64,000 bases of DNA from Zonotrichia leucophrys gambelii (taxonomy: Eukaryota; Chordata; Aves; Passeriformes; Passerellidae), in the NCBI RefSeq assembly GCF_028769735.1, contig NC_088171.1, positions 66,605,216 through 66,669,215 of the forward strand. The letters run 5' to 3'. The position numbers were made by a program, and so were the translations under genes. The notes beneath the pieces are model-generated. The model was not told the DNA's origin and did not search any database. It saw nothing but the letters and a program-made list of their open reading frames with translations. Positions 25,696 through 37,865 of this stretch are shown piece after piece; the stretch's first letter is position 1, and the number at the start of each line of letters is the position of its first letter.

Positions 25696-25709
25696 CTGCC
25701 CTCTTCTGG
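25696..25709 (-). promoter_or_regulatory. CTCF-like binding site
   Basis: On the minus strand it reads CCAGAAGAGGGCAG, one mismatch (A for Y at position 5) from the CTCF core. The orientation is opposite to the plus-strand candidate at 4435, so the two are convergent, the arrangement favoured for loop anchors. Occupancy is unknown. Confidence 0.35.
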
Positions 25710-26899
25710 GCAATAGGGTTCCAGAGTCTACTGTGACAGGTTTTTGGTTTCCCTCACACTATTTTCTAGCCAACTGTGTAAGTTTTGTAGGCCATTGAGC
25801 TGAGAAAGCTCTTCATGTCTTCTTCTCCCTGTTATCTCAAAGTGTGAGACAGTCCACCTTGTACCTATTAGAAAGTAACAGAAGTCAGGAATTAGGGACA
25901 TGAGGTCATCAGCTTACTGGGAAAAGATAAACTCTGCCCTCCTTCATTGTGATCTCCTATAGAACTTGGAGTGCTCCTGAGCCAATTCTTTAGGACATGC
26001 TTAACACAAATCCCAGTCTCTCCATGTGTCGAATGTCCCACCCAGTCTTGAATGTCATAATACAATGTCTTCTCACAGGTAACTTAAATATCCGTGTTAA
26101 GCCTGGATCAGAATAAAAGAATCATAAGGAAAAAGAAAATCCAAAGAAGGAAATCTCAAGTTAAAGACAGCATAAGGAAGTAATCTCTCTAATTATGATA
26201 TGCCGTTTCACCACACTCATTCTGCATCCAGAAACCCAAAATGAGCATTTGCTCAGAGCCAGTACAAGTTAACTCTTCCTGTCCATTCCATGAGTAAGTG
26301 AATATGAAAGCTGTCTAGTTATTTTGAGATCTTCTATTCAGTCGCTTTAACACATTCTGATTCTCAGTTGCAACCATTTTAAATCCTCAGTAGTTTTGAA
26401 AACATTAAAGCAGGGGGCTTTTGTGACGTTTCCTGCTCTAGACCACCAGACTTTGGATCCACCTGGACCCAGTCACATTTGCAGGGCTTTGCAGTAGATT
26501 TGGGGTGCAGCCTGTACTGTGAAATGGCATGGCTGGCCTGCCTGATTTGCTTGGAGGGACGTTGTTCAGGGCCTGATTGCTGGATTATCCCAGTGTCTGT
26601 GAGGGATGTTTGCCATTCCACATCATGGTTTGACATCTTGTTATAATCTACCTTACTTCTGCATGCTTTGAGAAGACTTGGCAGTTTTCTTCTCACTTAG
26701 ACAGTGTGTGTGTATCGAACCTCTGGCTGTGGATGAGAGTGCCTGGAATTAAGAACATTCACACCCTTCATTTTCCTTTTGTGAAGCTCAGTTTTCACGG
26801 TTGCTTTCCAAAAAGACAATTTGCATATTTCATCCATTGTTAGTAAACAGATTATAAGGCAGTCGTTTGTGTGCTAAATCACAGCAAACTGTGCTTTGT
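25710..26899. other. Non-coding stretch, no gene seen
   Basis: Mixed sequence. A 105-codon minus-strand frame at 26379-26696 has no recognisable domain. Confidence 0.55.
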
Positions 26900-27003
26900 G
26901 AATCTGATTCTCATCTCCCCTTCATTCTAACCTGGCTTAACTCCATTGATTTCAGTGGAATTACTGCTGATTTATGTTGTGAAAGTGAGGGGAGAATCCA
27001 ACA
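26900..27003. repeat. Ancient palindromic (MITE-like) amniote repeat, degenerate
   Basis: Seen: left arm GATTCTCATCTCCCCTTCAT ... CTTAACTCCATTGA and right arm TTCAGTGGAATTACTGCTGA ... AAAGTGAGGGGAGAATCC are imperfect reverse complements around a centre near 26951. Knowledge: words of the type CCATTGACTTCAATGGAGTTAC, with flanking AATC(T)GGCCC-like ends, recur as an old interspersed repeat in sauropsid genomes. I cannot give its database name with confidence. About 100 bp, non-autonomous, no coding capacity. Confidence 0.5.
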
Positions 27004-28961
27004 AGCAAATTTCCCTTTTGCACATGAGCATGCCAAAGGAAGTCCTAATTTACCATTGTGGATCTCTTCCAATACGGTGCTGGCTTAATTTCTTTTGAAT
27101 TACTTGGCTGGAAGGTTACTGCAGTGAATCAAGCCCAGGATTCATATAATTATCTTTGTGTGCTTCTTTTTCCTCTTTTTTTTCTCTATGTATATTACCT
27201 CACATGAAGACTGAATTTACTATCTGCTTTGCAGGTGACTTGCATATGGCTCTATAAGGAAATGCATTTTTTGAAATCACAAGATCAGTTTAACAGATAA
27301 TGGCTACTAAAACTGGGAATTCCAACACAACAAATCTTTGTTTCTGCTTATGCCATACTATCTAAATAACCTGTAATTTCTCCCCAGATTTTTAGAGTAG
27401 TATCTCAGTGCGTACTATAATTACAGAACAATTTTGCTGTAACATGGCTTTGGTAGTGATGTGAAAATGTTGCTCTGCCTGTCCTTTTATCTTGAGAAGG
27501 ATATACATAACACAATATAGCTAAGTGTGTGATAACTGCTTATTCACACATACCTGTATCTAGCAATAACTACACAAAACTTAGTTTTCAGCTGTCTTTT
27601 CTGGTTTTTCTATGTTTATATACTTGTAAATACAGTCTGGAAATTAATATATCTGTGATATATTTTAGGATAAAATACAATACAGATGAGTCCATCTTTT
27701 AAAAATTCAAATCAAATATACAAGCAAACTGAACTAGAATCAATATAAAAACTGGCAAGAGTAAGTGAAAGAGAATTTTCTATTTGTATGAACAAATTAT
27801 ACAATTTTGCATCATGCTGGTTGCACTCACTCTAGACAACTTACAATATTTATGTGGAAAATCTCTTCCATGATCTAGGTTTCTTTAGTAGTGGGTTTTG
27901 TACACTTGACAAATCAACAGGGTTTACACTCCTAAATAACTGAAGTGCTTTGAAACATTTCTTGCCCACCTCTGTTTGCTGTACACCCTACATACAAAGC
28001 ATAAGATTAAAATCACCTTAATGGCTGTGTTTCTGCAGCTGACTTAGGTGGGAAGCAGACACAATCTCCTGTAAAAGCCTTTCTCAAATTCTTCTCTTCT
28101 AAGACAATCCATGTGGAGAGGAGAGGAGAAAACACTGGCTGAGAAGCAGTAATGATGGATGTTTTCACTGCACCACAGTTGCAATCACCTGTGCGTGATG
28201 TCAAATTTTGCTCGGCACTGCCCTAATGCTATCTGGATCCATTTAAGCTTTCACAAGCTGTAGCTCCTCAGGTCCCTTCTTCCTGTGACAAAGGACTAGC
28301 TGAAGTATAAGTTAAAATGAAATCTCATTATCTTGGCCTTTACTGCTCATACAGTAATGATTAGAAGAAAATCTGGAAACATGGAAAGACTAAGAGCACA
28401 TTCACATAAGAAAAAAAAGAGATTACTTGCATCTTTCACAAGTAAACCATCAAGATATCAGTTCCACAGAATGCCAATATTAACACTATTACAATGAAAA
28501 ACAATTAAACTAGAGTGATTTGAAAATAGCACTAACAATTTTGCCCGAACACTGCCTAGTGAGTAACTAATGACAATTATTGCCATTTCTTAGTCAAGCT
28601 CCATGCAACAGAGCTATTGAAAAATAATTTTCTTGCAGCCCACTGTAGGAACAACTATTCTAAGTCCCCTACAAACAGGAGATGGCAATGTCAAAATCTT
28701 TAATTTAAGTATTGAATCTATTATGTCATATGCTAAGTATGGAGAATAAAGATATATTTGAAATGTTAAATGCTTTTAAGCATTTCTTGATTGAGCATGT
28801 CACCATGTCAACAGTATTTCAAATACTGCATTGCATTTTCAAAGAAGGAGTAATGTGGTTTGTGGGGTTACACCCAACTTTGTACATTAATATTTTCTCT
28901 CATGCATTCATAAACACATCTGAATTGAAACATGCAAACTGTGTTTGTGCAGAAATGTGGA
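27004..28961. other. AT-rich non-coding stretch
   Basis: Especially AT-rich at 27340-27900. No repeat recognised. The plus-strand frame at 28712-29098 (128 codons) is kept open by the microsatellite that follows. Confidence 0.55.
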
Positions 28962-29028
28962 GGGATGGGATGGGATGGGATGGGATGGGATGGGATGGGA
29001 TGGGATGGGATGGGATGGGATGGGATGG
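28962..29028 (+). repeat. (GGGAT)n microsatellite, about 13 uninterrupted units
   Basis: Sixty-seven bases of perfect GGGAT pentamer with no interruption. The plus strand is G-rich and the minus strand is C-rich (ATCCC). Because five is not a multiple of three, the open frames across it read as a five-residue cycle on each strand; they are artefacts. The purity suggests a young, probably length-polymorphic locus. Confidence 0.97.
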
Positions 29029-29163
29029 ACGATCTCTAACCCCCTTGGTGGTTTGTATAAATAGTATATTTGTAAAAGGAGTGGAGGAACACAATTAAAG
29101 AGTCAATTGTTCCTAAAGAAAATAAACACTTTTTGTTAGACATACAGTATCAGTTGCCAGTTA

Positions 29164-29203
29164 TTACCTGTATGTGCCTGCTGTTACCTGTATGTGTCCA
29201 ATG
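29164..29203 (+). repeat. 20-bp tandem duplication (partial)
   Basis: TTACCTGTATGTG occurs at 29164-29176 and again at 29184-29196, 20 bp apart, with little similarity in the rest of the unit. Probably a small old duplication. Confidence 0.6.
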
Positions 29204-31589
29204 TCCGAAAAATAGTAATAGTAATAAAAAAATAAGAGAAGTAATTTCTTAGTAACAATTGGAAAACCTGGGCTGCCTTTTGCTTCATTCCTGAAAGGTG
29301 CAGGGCAATATTCAATTTCCCTCTGTTTCATGACAGCATCTGTCACATTATAGGACTGGACCATCAGCGTATACAGAGGACAAGAAAGAAGGAGGCCAAG
29401 AGAAATGGAATTGGTCTAATGCCAGTGTTGCAATGATTGAAAGGAACGAGCTACAGTGCAAACACAAAAACAAATTCTGGGAGCTGCCATGGGACAACGT
29501 GGAAAGCTGGAAGGTCAACTTTTTTACTCCCTCTTTACTATCAGAACTAATGGTAGAGATACAGAGCAGGCTGTTTGCTTAACATGGTCACTTTCTGCTA
29601 GATGTATTTACTAGCAGGAATATCAAATGACACTGTCCCCTAAATTGTTCAATCTACCCCTTGTGCTCCCTCTGTTCCAGGACCAGTCATAATCAATCAG
29701 GACATTAAATGCAAGAATCTTTTCTCACAGCATCTTAGGCTTTACAGAGCATTTCACAAAGGAGAACAAAGCATGTATCAGTGACTATGAAACAAACAAC
29801 ACACAGAGCAGTAAATAGGCAGTGGCACAGTGGGATATTCATACCACCAACCTCAGTCACCTGCTAAGTTAGCTTGTGAAGAGTCACAGGCTCTTTGTGT
29901 AGTCAGTGAGGAGGGAGAGCTCTTCTGTGAGGAAATTCAAAGAAGCAAAGAGTATTTTCATCTGCTGCATTGCTTGTGCTAGACAATTTGATGTGGGTAT
30001 TATGAATACTTACTATAATGTAGTAATAGTAAAACAACTGCTTCAATGACTGGAACAGACATCACAACCTCACATCCAATTACTTCCTTTCTAAATTGTG
30101 GGAGAAATCTATTCAAGCTCAGAGTTGTCCTAGCTAGAGGAAAAGCCTCCTTACCAATGCTATTGAGGATTCAAAAATTTTGAGCAAGCACAAGGAATCC
30201 TCAAAATGTTTGTCAACAGTGTTTCCACATTGAGAAGAAGATATGTCTAAAGGAAGTAATGGTGTTATAACCAGAGCTTTGTGATAGCTCAAAGAGCTCA
30301 GATTCCATACTACAAAGCTAAAATATCTTTGCAGTTTGGGTCATTAGTTTATGTTAAATTGAAACAGAAGGAGCCAAGTCTATGTTGGAGCAAAAAGAGG
30401 GATGTTCTGTTGTGCCTGTTAGTCCTGTCTGGCAGCAGCATTCCAGTGTGATGCAAGGGAAAGGAAGGAATAAGGTCCCTGGATTTGAGAAGTAAGAAGG
30501 GTGAGACTGTAGGAGTGCAGGTGCTGCTCATAAAATGTGGCTGAGGGAATTTTCTCCATCACTCATGCTTGGAATGTCAGCTAAGCGAGGATGTCTAAAA
30601 TGAGTGGATAAACTGCAGGTAGTGTTTCAAGAAAGGAGAGTCTAGTTTGAGAATACAGTAAAAATTATCTAAAGAACAGACTCAGTTTTCATTGTTGATA
30701 ACTAATACTGGTAATAATCTAGTGTGAATCTATGTGCGTGCCTATTTCTGCCAACCCTGCCTCCTATCCAGGCCACAATACTGGCCAGTGCTTTAATGGC
30801 ACAATCTGGCCCAAGATGGGCATTGATTCAAAACAGCCAACTCAGAAATGAAATACATGGAGAGGGAAAAAGCAAAACAAAACTCCATGTGAAAGGAAAA
30901 AGATCCAAACAACTGATGGTCTTTCTGATCCCTGAATGGATGCCAGTTGTCCTGAGGCAGTGAAAAGGCCAAGAGATAATTCCAAACTTTGAAAGGCATC
31001 CATATCACCACTCGGTCAGGCAAGGGAAAAAAACCCAGCATATTAAAAAAAAGAGGAAGGTTAAAAAAAATGCCCCAGTTCTCTGTCAACAGCCTTTATA
31101 AAAATGTCTCTTTAAAAAAATGGATCTCAGGATGGATTTCCATTCAGTCTGCCAAAGCCACATTTACCCATCAGGTCTGTTCCCTGCTCAAGCCAAGTTT
31201 ACCATCTCACAGCAATCCTCATGACTCAGGAAGCCAACAGGGATGACTAATGAAACTGCACTTCCATGAACTATGGCAACAAGCATGTGGGGCACACTCC
31301 GCAGAGGAACAAATAGGAAATTCGTACATGGCCATTTTGTGTTTGCCTGCTTGGGGGGGAAACAGGCCCAATCATCCACATGCACAGAGGGAGCAAGCAA
31401 GCTTTCCAGATCAACTGGCTCCTTCATGACGAGAGCAGGACACGAGCCAGACATGTCACTCTCACTTTCTGCCTCTTTTATCTCTCGCCACAACTAGGGA
31501 CTGCAGAGAGGAGATTGTTCTGGCTGGAAGCGAAGGGACACAGGTGGTACCAGCAGCTGCAAGCTCTTTAGCTCTCGTTGGCTCCACTT
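29204..31589. other. Non-coding stretch, no gene seen
   Basis: No repeat family recognised. Frames of 60-101 codons on both strands at 30349-31571 overlap and lack known domains. A-rich patches near 31040-31070. Confidence 0.55.
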
Positions 31590-31880
31590 ATTAGAACATG
31601 CATTGTATGTTTAATACATCGCCTCCCGCGGTGTGGGAGCGGGAGCTGGAGGCTGGGGGTGCTGCACCGCGGCCTCCTGTATTGCTGGGGAGGCAAGGCA
31701 AGGTGGAGGCTGCTCCTAGTTAGAGATAATTAGAAGCTAGGGCTCCTGAAGAGAATTTGGTAACTCCACAAGAAAACCAGCTGTCCTTGATTACAGTGAT
31801 ATATTAGTCACTCTACGGTTGCTGTGCCAGTCAGCATTTTGCATACAGCAGATAAATGCAGAGATATTTTCCAGGCAGAA
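31590..31880. promoter_or_regulatory. Candidate conserved element with CpG-rich core
   Basis: Seen: six CpGs within about 60 bp (31617-31676), including two CCGCGG words that form an inverted pair (CCGCGGTG at 31626-31633, CACCGCGG at 31665-31672). They are embedded in AT-richer sequence with TAGAGATAATTAGAAGCTAG near 31721 and GTGATATATTAGTCACTC near 31797. The mix of CpG and homeodomain-like cores resembles a developmental enhancer. Conservation is not demonstrated. Confidence 0.3.
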
Positions 31881-32595
31881 ATATGTGGGGACAAAGTTCT
31901 ATGCATGGCTTACCTCTGAGATGGGCTGATTTGTTTGTTTATTTTTTTTTTATATTGCTAGCTATAAAGAACAAAGGATTTGGGGAGGTCTGAGCCAGGT
32001 ATCTTCCTTTTATTTACTTTTTAAATCCAAGGATCACCATATTTTTAGTCTTGCCAAACTCCCTCTGTGCTGTTCACCTATAGCACACATGGGGGAGGTT
32101 CTACCATGAGCAGTATGATTTGAATCATTTTAAATTACCACACGCTCTGATAACTGAGTAGAATTTTATGAACCCCTATTGACATCCATGGGAAACTATT
32201 TTCCATGGTGCTTATTTTCAGAAATATTATGTGTAAAAAATTGTTTACTCCTCATAGTCTTAATTTTACAAACTAGTTGGTCATATTGTGTTAATTTTAT
32301 TCAAGGTTTTCAGATAAAATCTGAGTAACTACAGGGTAGCGCTTTTGAGTCTGAAAGTTACTGGAATGTGTTTTCAGAGAAAATAATAAAAAAGTGTAGA
32401 AAAAAATGGGTGAAAGGGGAGAAAAATGCAGCGTAGGTCATCGATGTTGACTGTTAGCACACTCAACTGATGCTACTTCTTGGTAAGGTTTCCTTAGACA
32501 AATGAAAGTGCAGAAGTTTTGTGGACTTGTGTACCTTAAGGGTGGAAAATTACCAAGGCATAAACGATTGGGTCAAGAGCTTTGAGGAGGGGCAG
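31881..32595. other. AT-rich non-coding stretch
   Basis: Contains a T-rich run near 31943-31951 and otherwise no recognisable feature. Few open frames. Confidence 0.6.
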
Positions 32596-32629
32596 AATAA
32601 GTTAAAGGGCACAATAAGTTAAAGGGCAC
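32596..32629 (+). repeat. Perfect 17-bp tandem duplication
   Basis: AATAAGTTAAAGGGCAC occurs twice head-to-tail without mismatch, implying a recent duplication. Confidence 0.95.
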
Positions 32630-35600
32630 ATTACAGTATTTTATGCTGAAAGAGTAGGTATAGGTATTGCAGTTACAGGCTCCTGCAGGCTCAGTCTTAT
32701 GACAGGTTTTACTTAATACTTGCATGATTGACCATGTCATATAAAGCAAGAGAGTGCTAATGAAATTCGTTGGGGTTTTCCTAACCTTGGGAAACCTTGA
32801 CTGCAGAGATACATAGCATACATACCAGAAAGGCAGTGTGGATGGGAGTCTTAATCAATGGAGGGAGGATACTACACAAGATGTTAGCAGTAGCATGAAG
32901 TGTTTGGTCACCCATGAAGCAGCAACAGTTTCAGGTGCTTTTTGTTAGAGCTTCTTACCTGGGAATAACAGAAGGGAAAGAATTGAGTATGTGATCAGTC
33001 AAGCACATCCGTGGCTGAGACCCATCAGGCTGATCCCATGGAAGGGGCAAATGCAGGCCTAGGATGTATTGACAATTAATAAAATCCAGAGTTCTCAGTA
33101 GAAAATCCATACCTGTGTCAAATAGATGAAAATAATTCTGATCTACAGAAACATGTTAAGTTTTGCTGACCAGATGAAATATCACCTAAGTTTCTGAAAT
33201 GCTTGAAAACTGATATTCAAGCACATGTCAAAATAATCACAAACAATTTATTTGGCTCATTCTCCAGACTGCCAGATTTTACTCATTCTTTTGCTGTTCT
33301 GTTAAACCTAAATATAGTCTTAAACACTTTTTCCCCTGTGTTGCAGAATGACTGTGATTTTTCCTCAGACTTCTGTCCCGCTCCCTCCCCCAGCTCTTTG
33401 TTGTCTAACTGACTGCAATGGGAAGCAGAACAGTTTTAAGGAGGCAAGACCCTCACAGAGGACAAAAAGAAACTGTTATTTGCCATCAAATGAAAATAAC
33501 TTAGTCAAATGCAATCTAACACTTGATGGGGACTGTGAGGGTTTCTGCTGTACCGCAATACTTACCTGCCACATACACAAGACAAAACAGATCTCCTGAG
33601 CTCTTTTAGTCTCCCCATGCCTTCCACTCCCAATAAGCTGTATAGTCCTGAAGCAGTTTTATTTTATTTTTGAATGCAATGTGCAATTGTGTAATTAATT
33701 CCCTTTGGCATAGTTAACAGTCCTGACGTCTAATGTAATTCTTTCTTTAGGAGATGTTGATGAAACAGTATCTGAAAACTTACAATTTACCCTAAGTGAT
33801 CACCATTGGGATCTACCCTGATGTCAGAGTACTTTTGCTACATTGGGATATCCTCAGCAAAGTATTTTTCTAGTTCTCTAAACTCTGAAGTATATTAAAA
33901 TATATGCTGTCAGGCTAGTGTACTCTAAGTCCAGAGGAAAAAAACAAACCCTCCTGTATAAGATACACCCAGCTTCTTCAACTCACTAATAGGTTTTGTT
34001 TTTGGTGATTTGTTTAGTATTGTTACAGTCCTGGCCTAGAAGATAAAAATACCATTTACTAACCAGCTTTTCCATTATCTCTGTTAGCAGTCCCCCAACA
34101 TGAAACTACAATGGAAGAAAAGGAAGCATGAAGTACTTTGACTTCTTACCCGATGTCAGTGGATCATACACTCTTTGGAACTAAGATTTCCTTTTGCAGA
34201 TTAACATTTCCTGAGACATTAAGTCAAGTAATTATGAGCACAGCTTGATTACTACATGTAATCAAAGCCAGGGTTGCTGTTTTGGACCAGTTTTTTCCAG
34301 TCAGTGTAAACACTGTTATTACCAACTCTTGCTTTTCCTGGTTTTCATCTTGTTTACAGGCTGGAAAAACAGAAATGTCATAAGTAACTGAGGGAAAACT
34401 AGGCTAAGTAGAAACTTGTCATGGATTTGGCCTCATTTCACTCACACCCTTTCCCAATACTGCAAATAGACTCCTGAGAGCAAGCATCAATGCCATGCAA
34501 ATCTAATTGGAAAAGTAATAAGCAGAAACTTACTTGGATGCTTTTCTTGCTGCTTATAACCCAGGAAGCCACCTAGAAATTTAATCCATTTCACTGAGTC
34601 TGTTGACATGTTGACAAATAGGAAATTAGGAAAAAAAGTATAAGTAAAATAATGTACTTTCTGATGCCCCTGACATTTATATTTCCTGTCATACGCTGTA
34701 GTCATTAGAGAACATTAACTTTTATCTGTCTGCAACTTCTCCGCATTTTCTTGTGTCCTATTCCTGTCCTATTTTATTCCTATGAAAGATAAAAAATTAA
34801 CAGTCTGTAGATCAAGTAATTATAATCGTGAGGCCACAGGTTGATAGGGCCTATGGAGAAATGTCTACCTTTAAAAATGTAAGTATAATTACTACATTAT
34901 GTCTTGGAATAAATGGGAGAGAGGGGGAGCTGCGGACTCCTGTCAGGGCTATTGAATCAAAATGAGGAGGGAAGAGAACATCACTGGCTAGGGCAGAGAC
35001 TAAGCAAAAAAAGGAAGGTTTAAAATAAATGAGGGGCAGATCCTCAACAGTTTTCATTCATTACCTACCTCCTTTAATACTCCTGAAAGCATTTCTGTTT
35101 TGTGCTGTTCTGTAAGGTGTACCAGCCTAACTGATTTTGCATATCCAAGGCACATTATCTGTGCTGCTCATGTAATAGTGCAGCATTTTGCTCACAAATA
35201 CAAATAAGTATGTACTGGGAGGAAAGATTGTCTCTCCCACCTCCTTACTCCACAGCTGTCTGGAACCACTCCAGGCCTCAGAAAGAGGCTTACATTTGAT
35301 CCTGGAAAGTCCAGTCTGTAAAAGAAAAGATGGTTTCTCTTTCCCCTGTAGACATAGTTGTACAGCCTAACTTTCTTATTCTTCTGTTTTCTCCAGGAAG
35401 GCATTGAGGAAATTTTACATGCACGTGGTCTTTTGGGGAATCAACACTTGTTTTGTTCTCCTCCTGGGGTGACTTTCCTGAATGGGACTTGATCCCAATC
35501 TGTGCAGATTGAGCAAGTAAAATGCATACAGTGGTTTCCTCTCCATAAATGGTGCTGCAGTCAGGAACTTGCTAAAAGGAAGGTGACTGATCTGTTGCTG

Positions 35601-35984
35601 TATTTTCAGGCTTTAAATGAGCCCTCTGGAAACCTGCACCTTTGCAAAGGTATCCTTACTTGAAAATGGCTCCTCTGACCTCCTCTGACAATCAGGGTGG
35701 GAAGAAGGGAGTCAGTGAACAAATGAAGAAAAGGGCAAACCTGGAGTAATACCCACAGAAAAGAGTGCAACTCCTACACCATGGCAGGAAGATGGTTAAC
35801 CTATGGGTTAAAAGTATAAAACCACCATAATTTGGGAAATACAATGGTGGTAGCTGCTGGAAATAGGGAAGAGAATTTGCATGATGTCATTATAGAAATA
35901 CTTTCTGTTGCTCCTAATTTCATTACTCCTCTTTCTTCTGACTTGCTGAGCAGCTTTAGACAAGGCTTATAACATGCAAGGCTT
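32630..35984. other. Non-coding stretch, no gene seen
   Basis: AT-rich, with no repeat family recognised. An acceptor-like site at 33341-33346 followed by 21 open codons to a stop at 33410-33412 is noted among the findings but is not called as an exon. The remaining frames are 60-83 codons without known domains. Confidence 0.55.
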
Positions 35985-36075
35985 GCAAGAAGACCTCTGT
36001 TTACTCATTAGTGAAGTGTGTGTGTACAGTAATATTACCTACCTCAAAGGTCAAATGATTGAAGCTTAATTACTG
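35985..36075 (+). mobile_element. MIR SINE remnant, 3' portion
   Basis: CTCTGTTTACTCATTAGTGA, AGTAATATTACCTACCTCAA and AGGTCAAATGATTGA follow the MIR 3' order (CAGTTTCCTCATCTGTAAAA, AATAGTACCTACCTCA, TTGTGAGGATTAAATGA). Divergent; upstream limit uncertain. Confidence 0.5.
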
Positions 36076-37689
36076 CTTTCTTCTATAATATCTGTTGAAA
36101 CATAAGACACTACTGCAATACTCCTACTGTATTATTGCAGTTTTTAAATTTTATTATGCCTTCCCAACCTTTGTTGTCATCATGCTGTCTTAATATTTAT
36201 TGCACAAAAGCAATTGAGAACTCTTTCAAAATATGGGGAAGGAAAGGGAAAGTCAGTAGTAATAGAGAGGCAATAGCACTATATTAGAAACACTTACCTG
36301 TTGTGAATTCCAGACATATATGGAGCCTTCCAGTGTGGGGCCTCTGTGGGATGTGAGCAGCACATAAGCAGCAGCTAGAGATAAGGAAGGATTTGTCTCA
36401 CTGTGCTGCTGTTTTTTGGAAGCACAAGGCAACAGAATGAGCCATAAACTAAAATCTCAGCTTTGTGTTGGATGTAGATGTTCAAAATAAACTCTACCTT
36501 TTGATACTCCAAAACATCCTAGTCAGTATTTTGAGACATGTATTCTTTTTTTTTTTTCACTACATTACATGGAATAATGAGCAGACTAATACATGGATCT
36601 ATGAAATATGTGAAGGAGAAAACAAAGGATGTTGTAAGTGGCTAAACTTTGTAGCTAGATGAAATTTTGGGCCAGCGTAAGTCTAAGGGACAAATCCTGG
36701 GCATTTCTTTTAAAATCTGGAAAAGGGAAAGGATTTTTGCCCACATGATCATTTTCTTTCCTGAAGGGACTGTAGACCTGCCATTTCTGGACCAGCTAAA
36801 TCAAGTGTTTCATTGCCAGAAGCCCTGTTCCTGGCAGCATCACATCCTTTGGCTTCTGCCCCTGGCTGAAAAGCCTCTCTGCTCCAGCAGGAATGGAACC
36901 ACGGCCTCAGTGTGGTGAGTGCTGGTGGGTGCCAGAGAGGTGCCTCTTGCAACTGTGTTTGCAGAGAAAAGGGTCCAAAATTTCACCCTTTGCTCACACC
37001 TGTGTTTGAGCATAGCAGTTCTGTGGCCTGTCTGGCACCTGCAGGACAGCAAACAACAACTTAATGAAAGTTTACAGTCAGAAGGATGCACCACAAAAAG
37101 ATAAATGAGCAAGTGAAATCCTTCTTGCTCTGTTTGGATTAATAAAATTAAATAATTGCTTGAAATCAAGTGTGAAGGAATATTATTATTCTATTAACAG
37201 TATTAATATTTATGTATTCTAGAAGGTAACTCTGCCTTAGAAATTATCTCGAATTGGACTGGAAGATTTTTCTCTCTAATTTCAGGGTAAGTTTGAAAGA
37301 AATTAGGCCTCCACATTTTGGGCAGCATTCTGCCACCAACAAGAGTAAGATAAATTAAACAGGAATCTTTTTTTCTGGACCTTTGATTTCTGGAATATTT
37401 TTGGAACTCTTCCTGGCAACTGATGATGTAAGATTGAAAAATGGAGTAAGATTTTTCAGTCCTCGATTGAGTTCGCATTGTGCAAGCATCTTCCTTTAGA
37501 CTGCAAACCCTGCAAATTTCATATAAAGTAAATGAGAGGGAGTAAACAGGGATCCCCACAGTGCCATTTTCCCAAGATCAGAATATAAGTTAATGTAAAT
37601 GCATTGCTGCCATTTCTCTATAGACCATGGCAATAAAGCCCCCTTCCATTTCCACAGATAACCTAACTATTCAACTTTCTGATGGCTAT
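36076..37689. other. Non-coding stretch, no gene seen
   Basis: A T11-12 run sits near 36547-36557 and a GC-richer patch at 36770-37050 with overlapping short frames. A 118-codon minus-strand frame at 37203-37559 has no recognisable domain. Confidence 0.55.
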
Positions 37690-37865
37690 TTCATGATTAA
37701 GACACTTATTTGAGATATGGGAGATCTGTGTCAACTTTCTGGCCTTGCAAGAGAGTCCTATGTGACCTGGGGCAAAGCAATTATTATTTCTGTGATTTCA
37801 CTCCCTGACTGTAAAACAAAGATGGTATTGCTTTTGCCTGTCTACAGGATTACCTACAAGCACCA
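37690..37865 (+). mobile_element. MIR SINE remnant, nearly full length
   Basis: The best-preserved MIR in the window. In order: TCATGATTAAGACACTTATT, GGGAGATCTGTGT, TATGTGACCTGGGGCAAAGC, TCACTCCCTGACTGTAAAAC, AAAGATGGTATTGC, then CAGGATTACC. These track the tRNA-related head, the CORE region (TGTGACCTTGGGCAAGTCAC) and the tail (ATCTGTAAAATGGGGATAAT). About 175 bp, old and inactive. Confidence 0.65.

Noticed and set aside
28712..29098. 128-codon plus-strand frame with a repeated five-residue pattern
   Set aside because: The repeat is translation of the GGGAT microsatellite, not a protein repeat.
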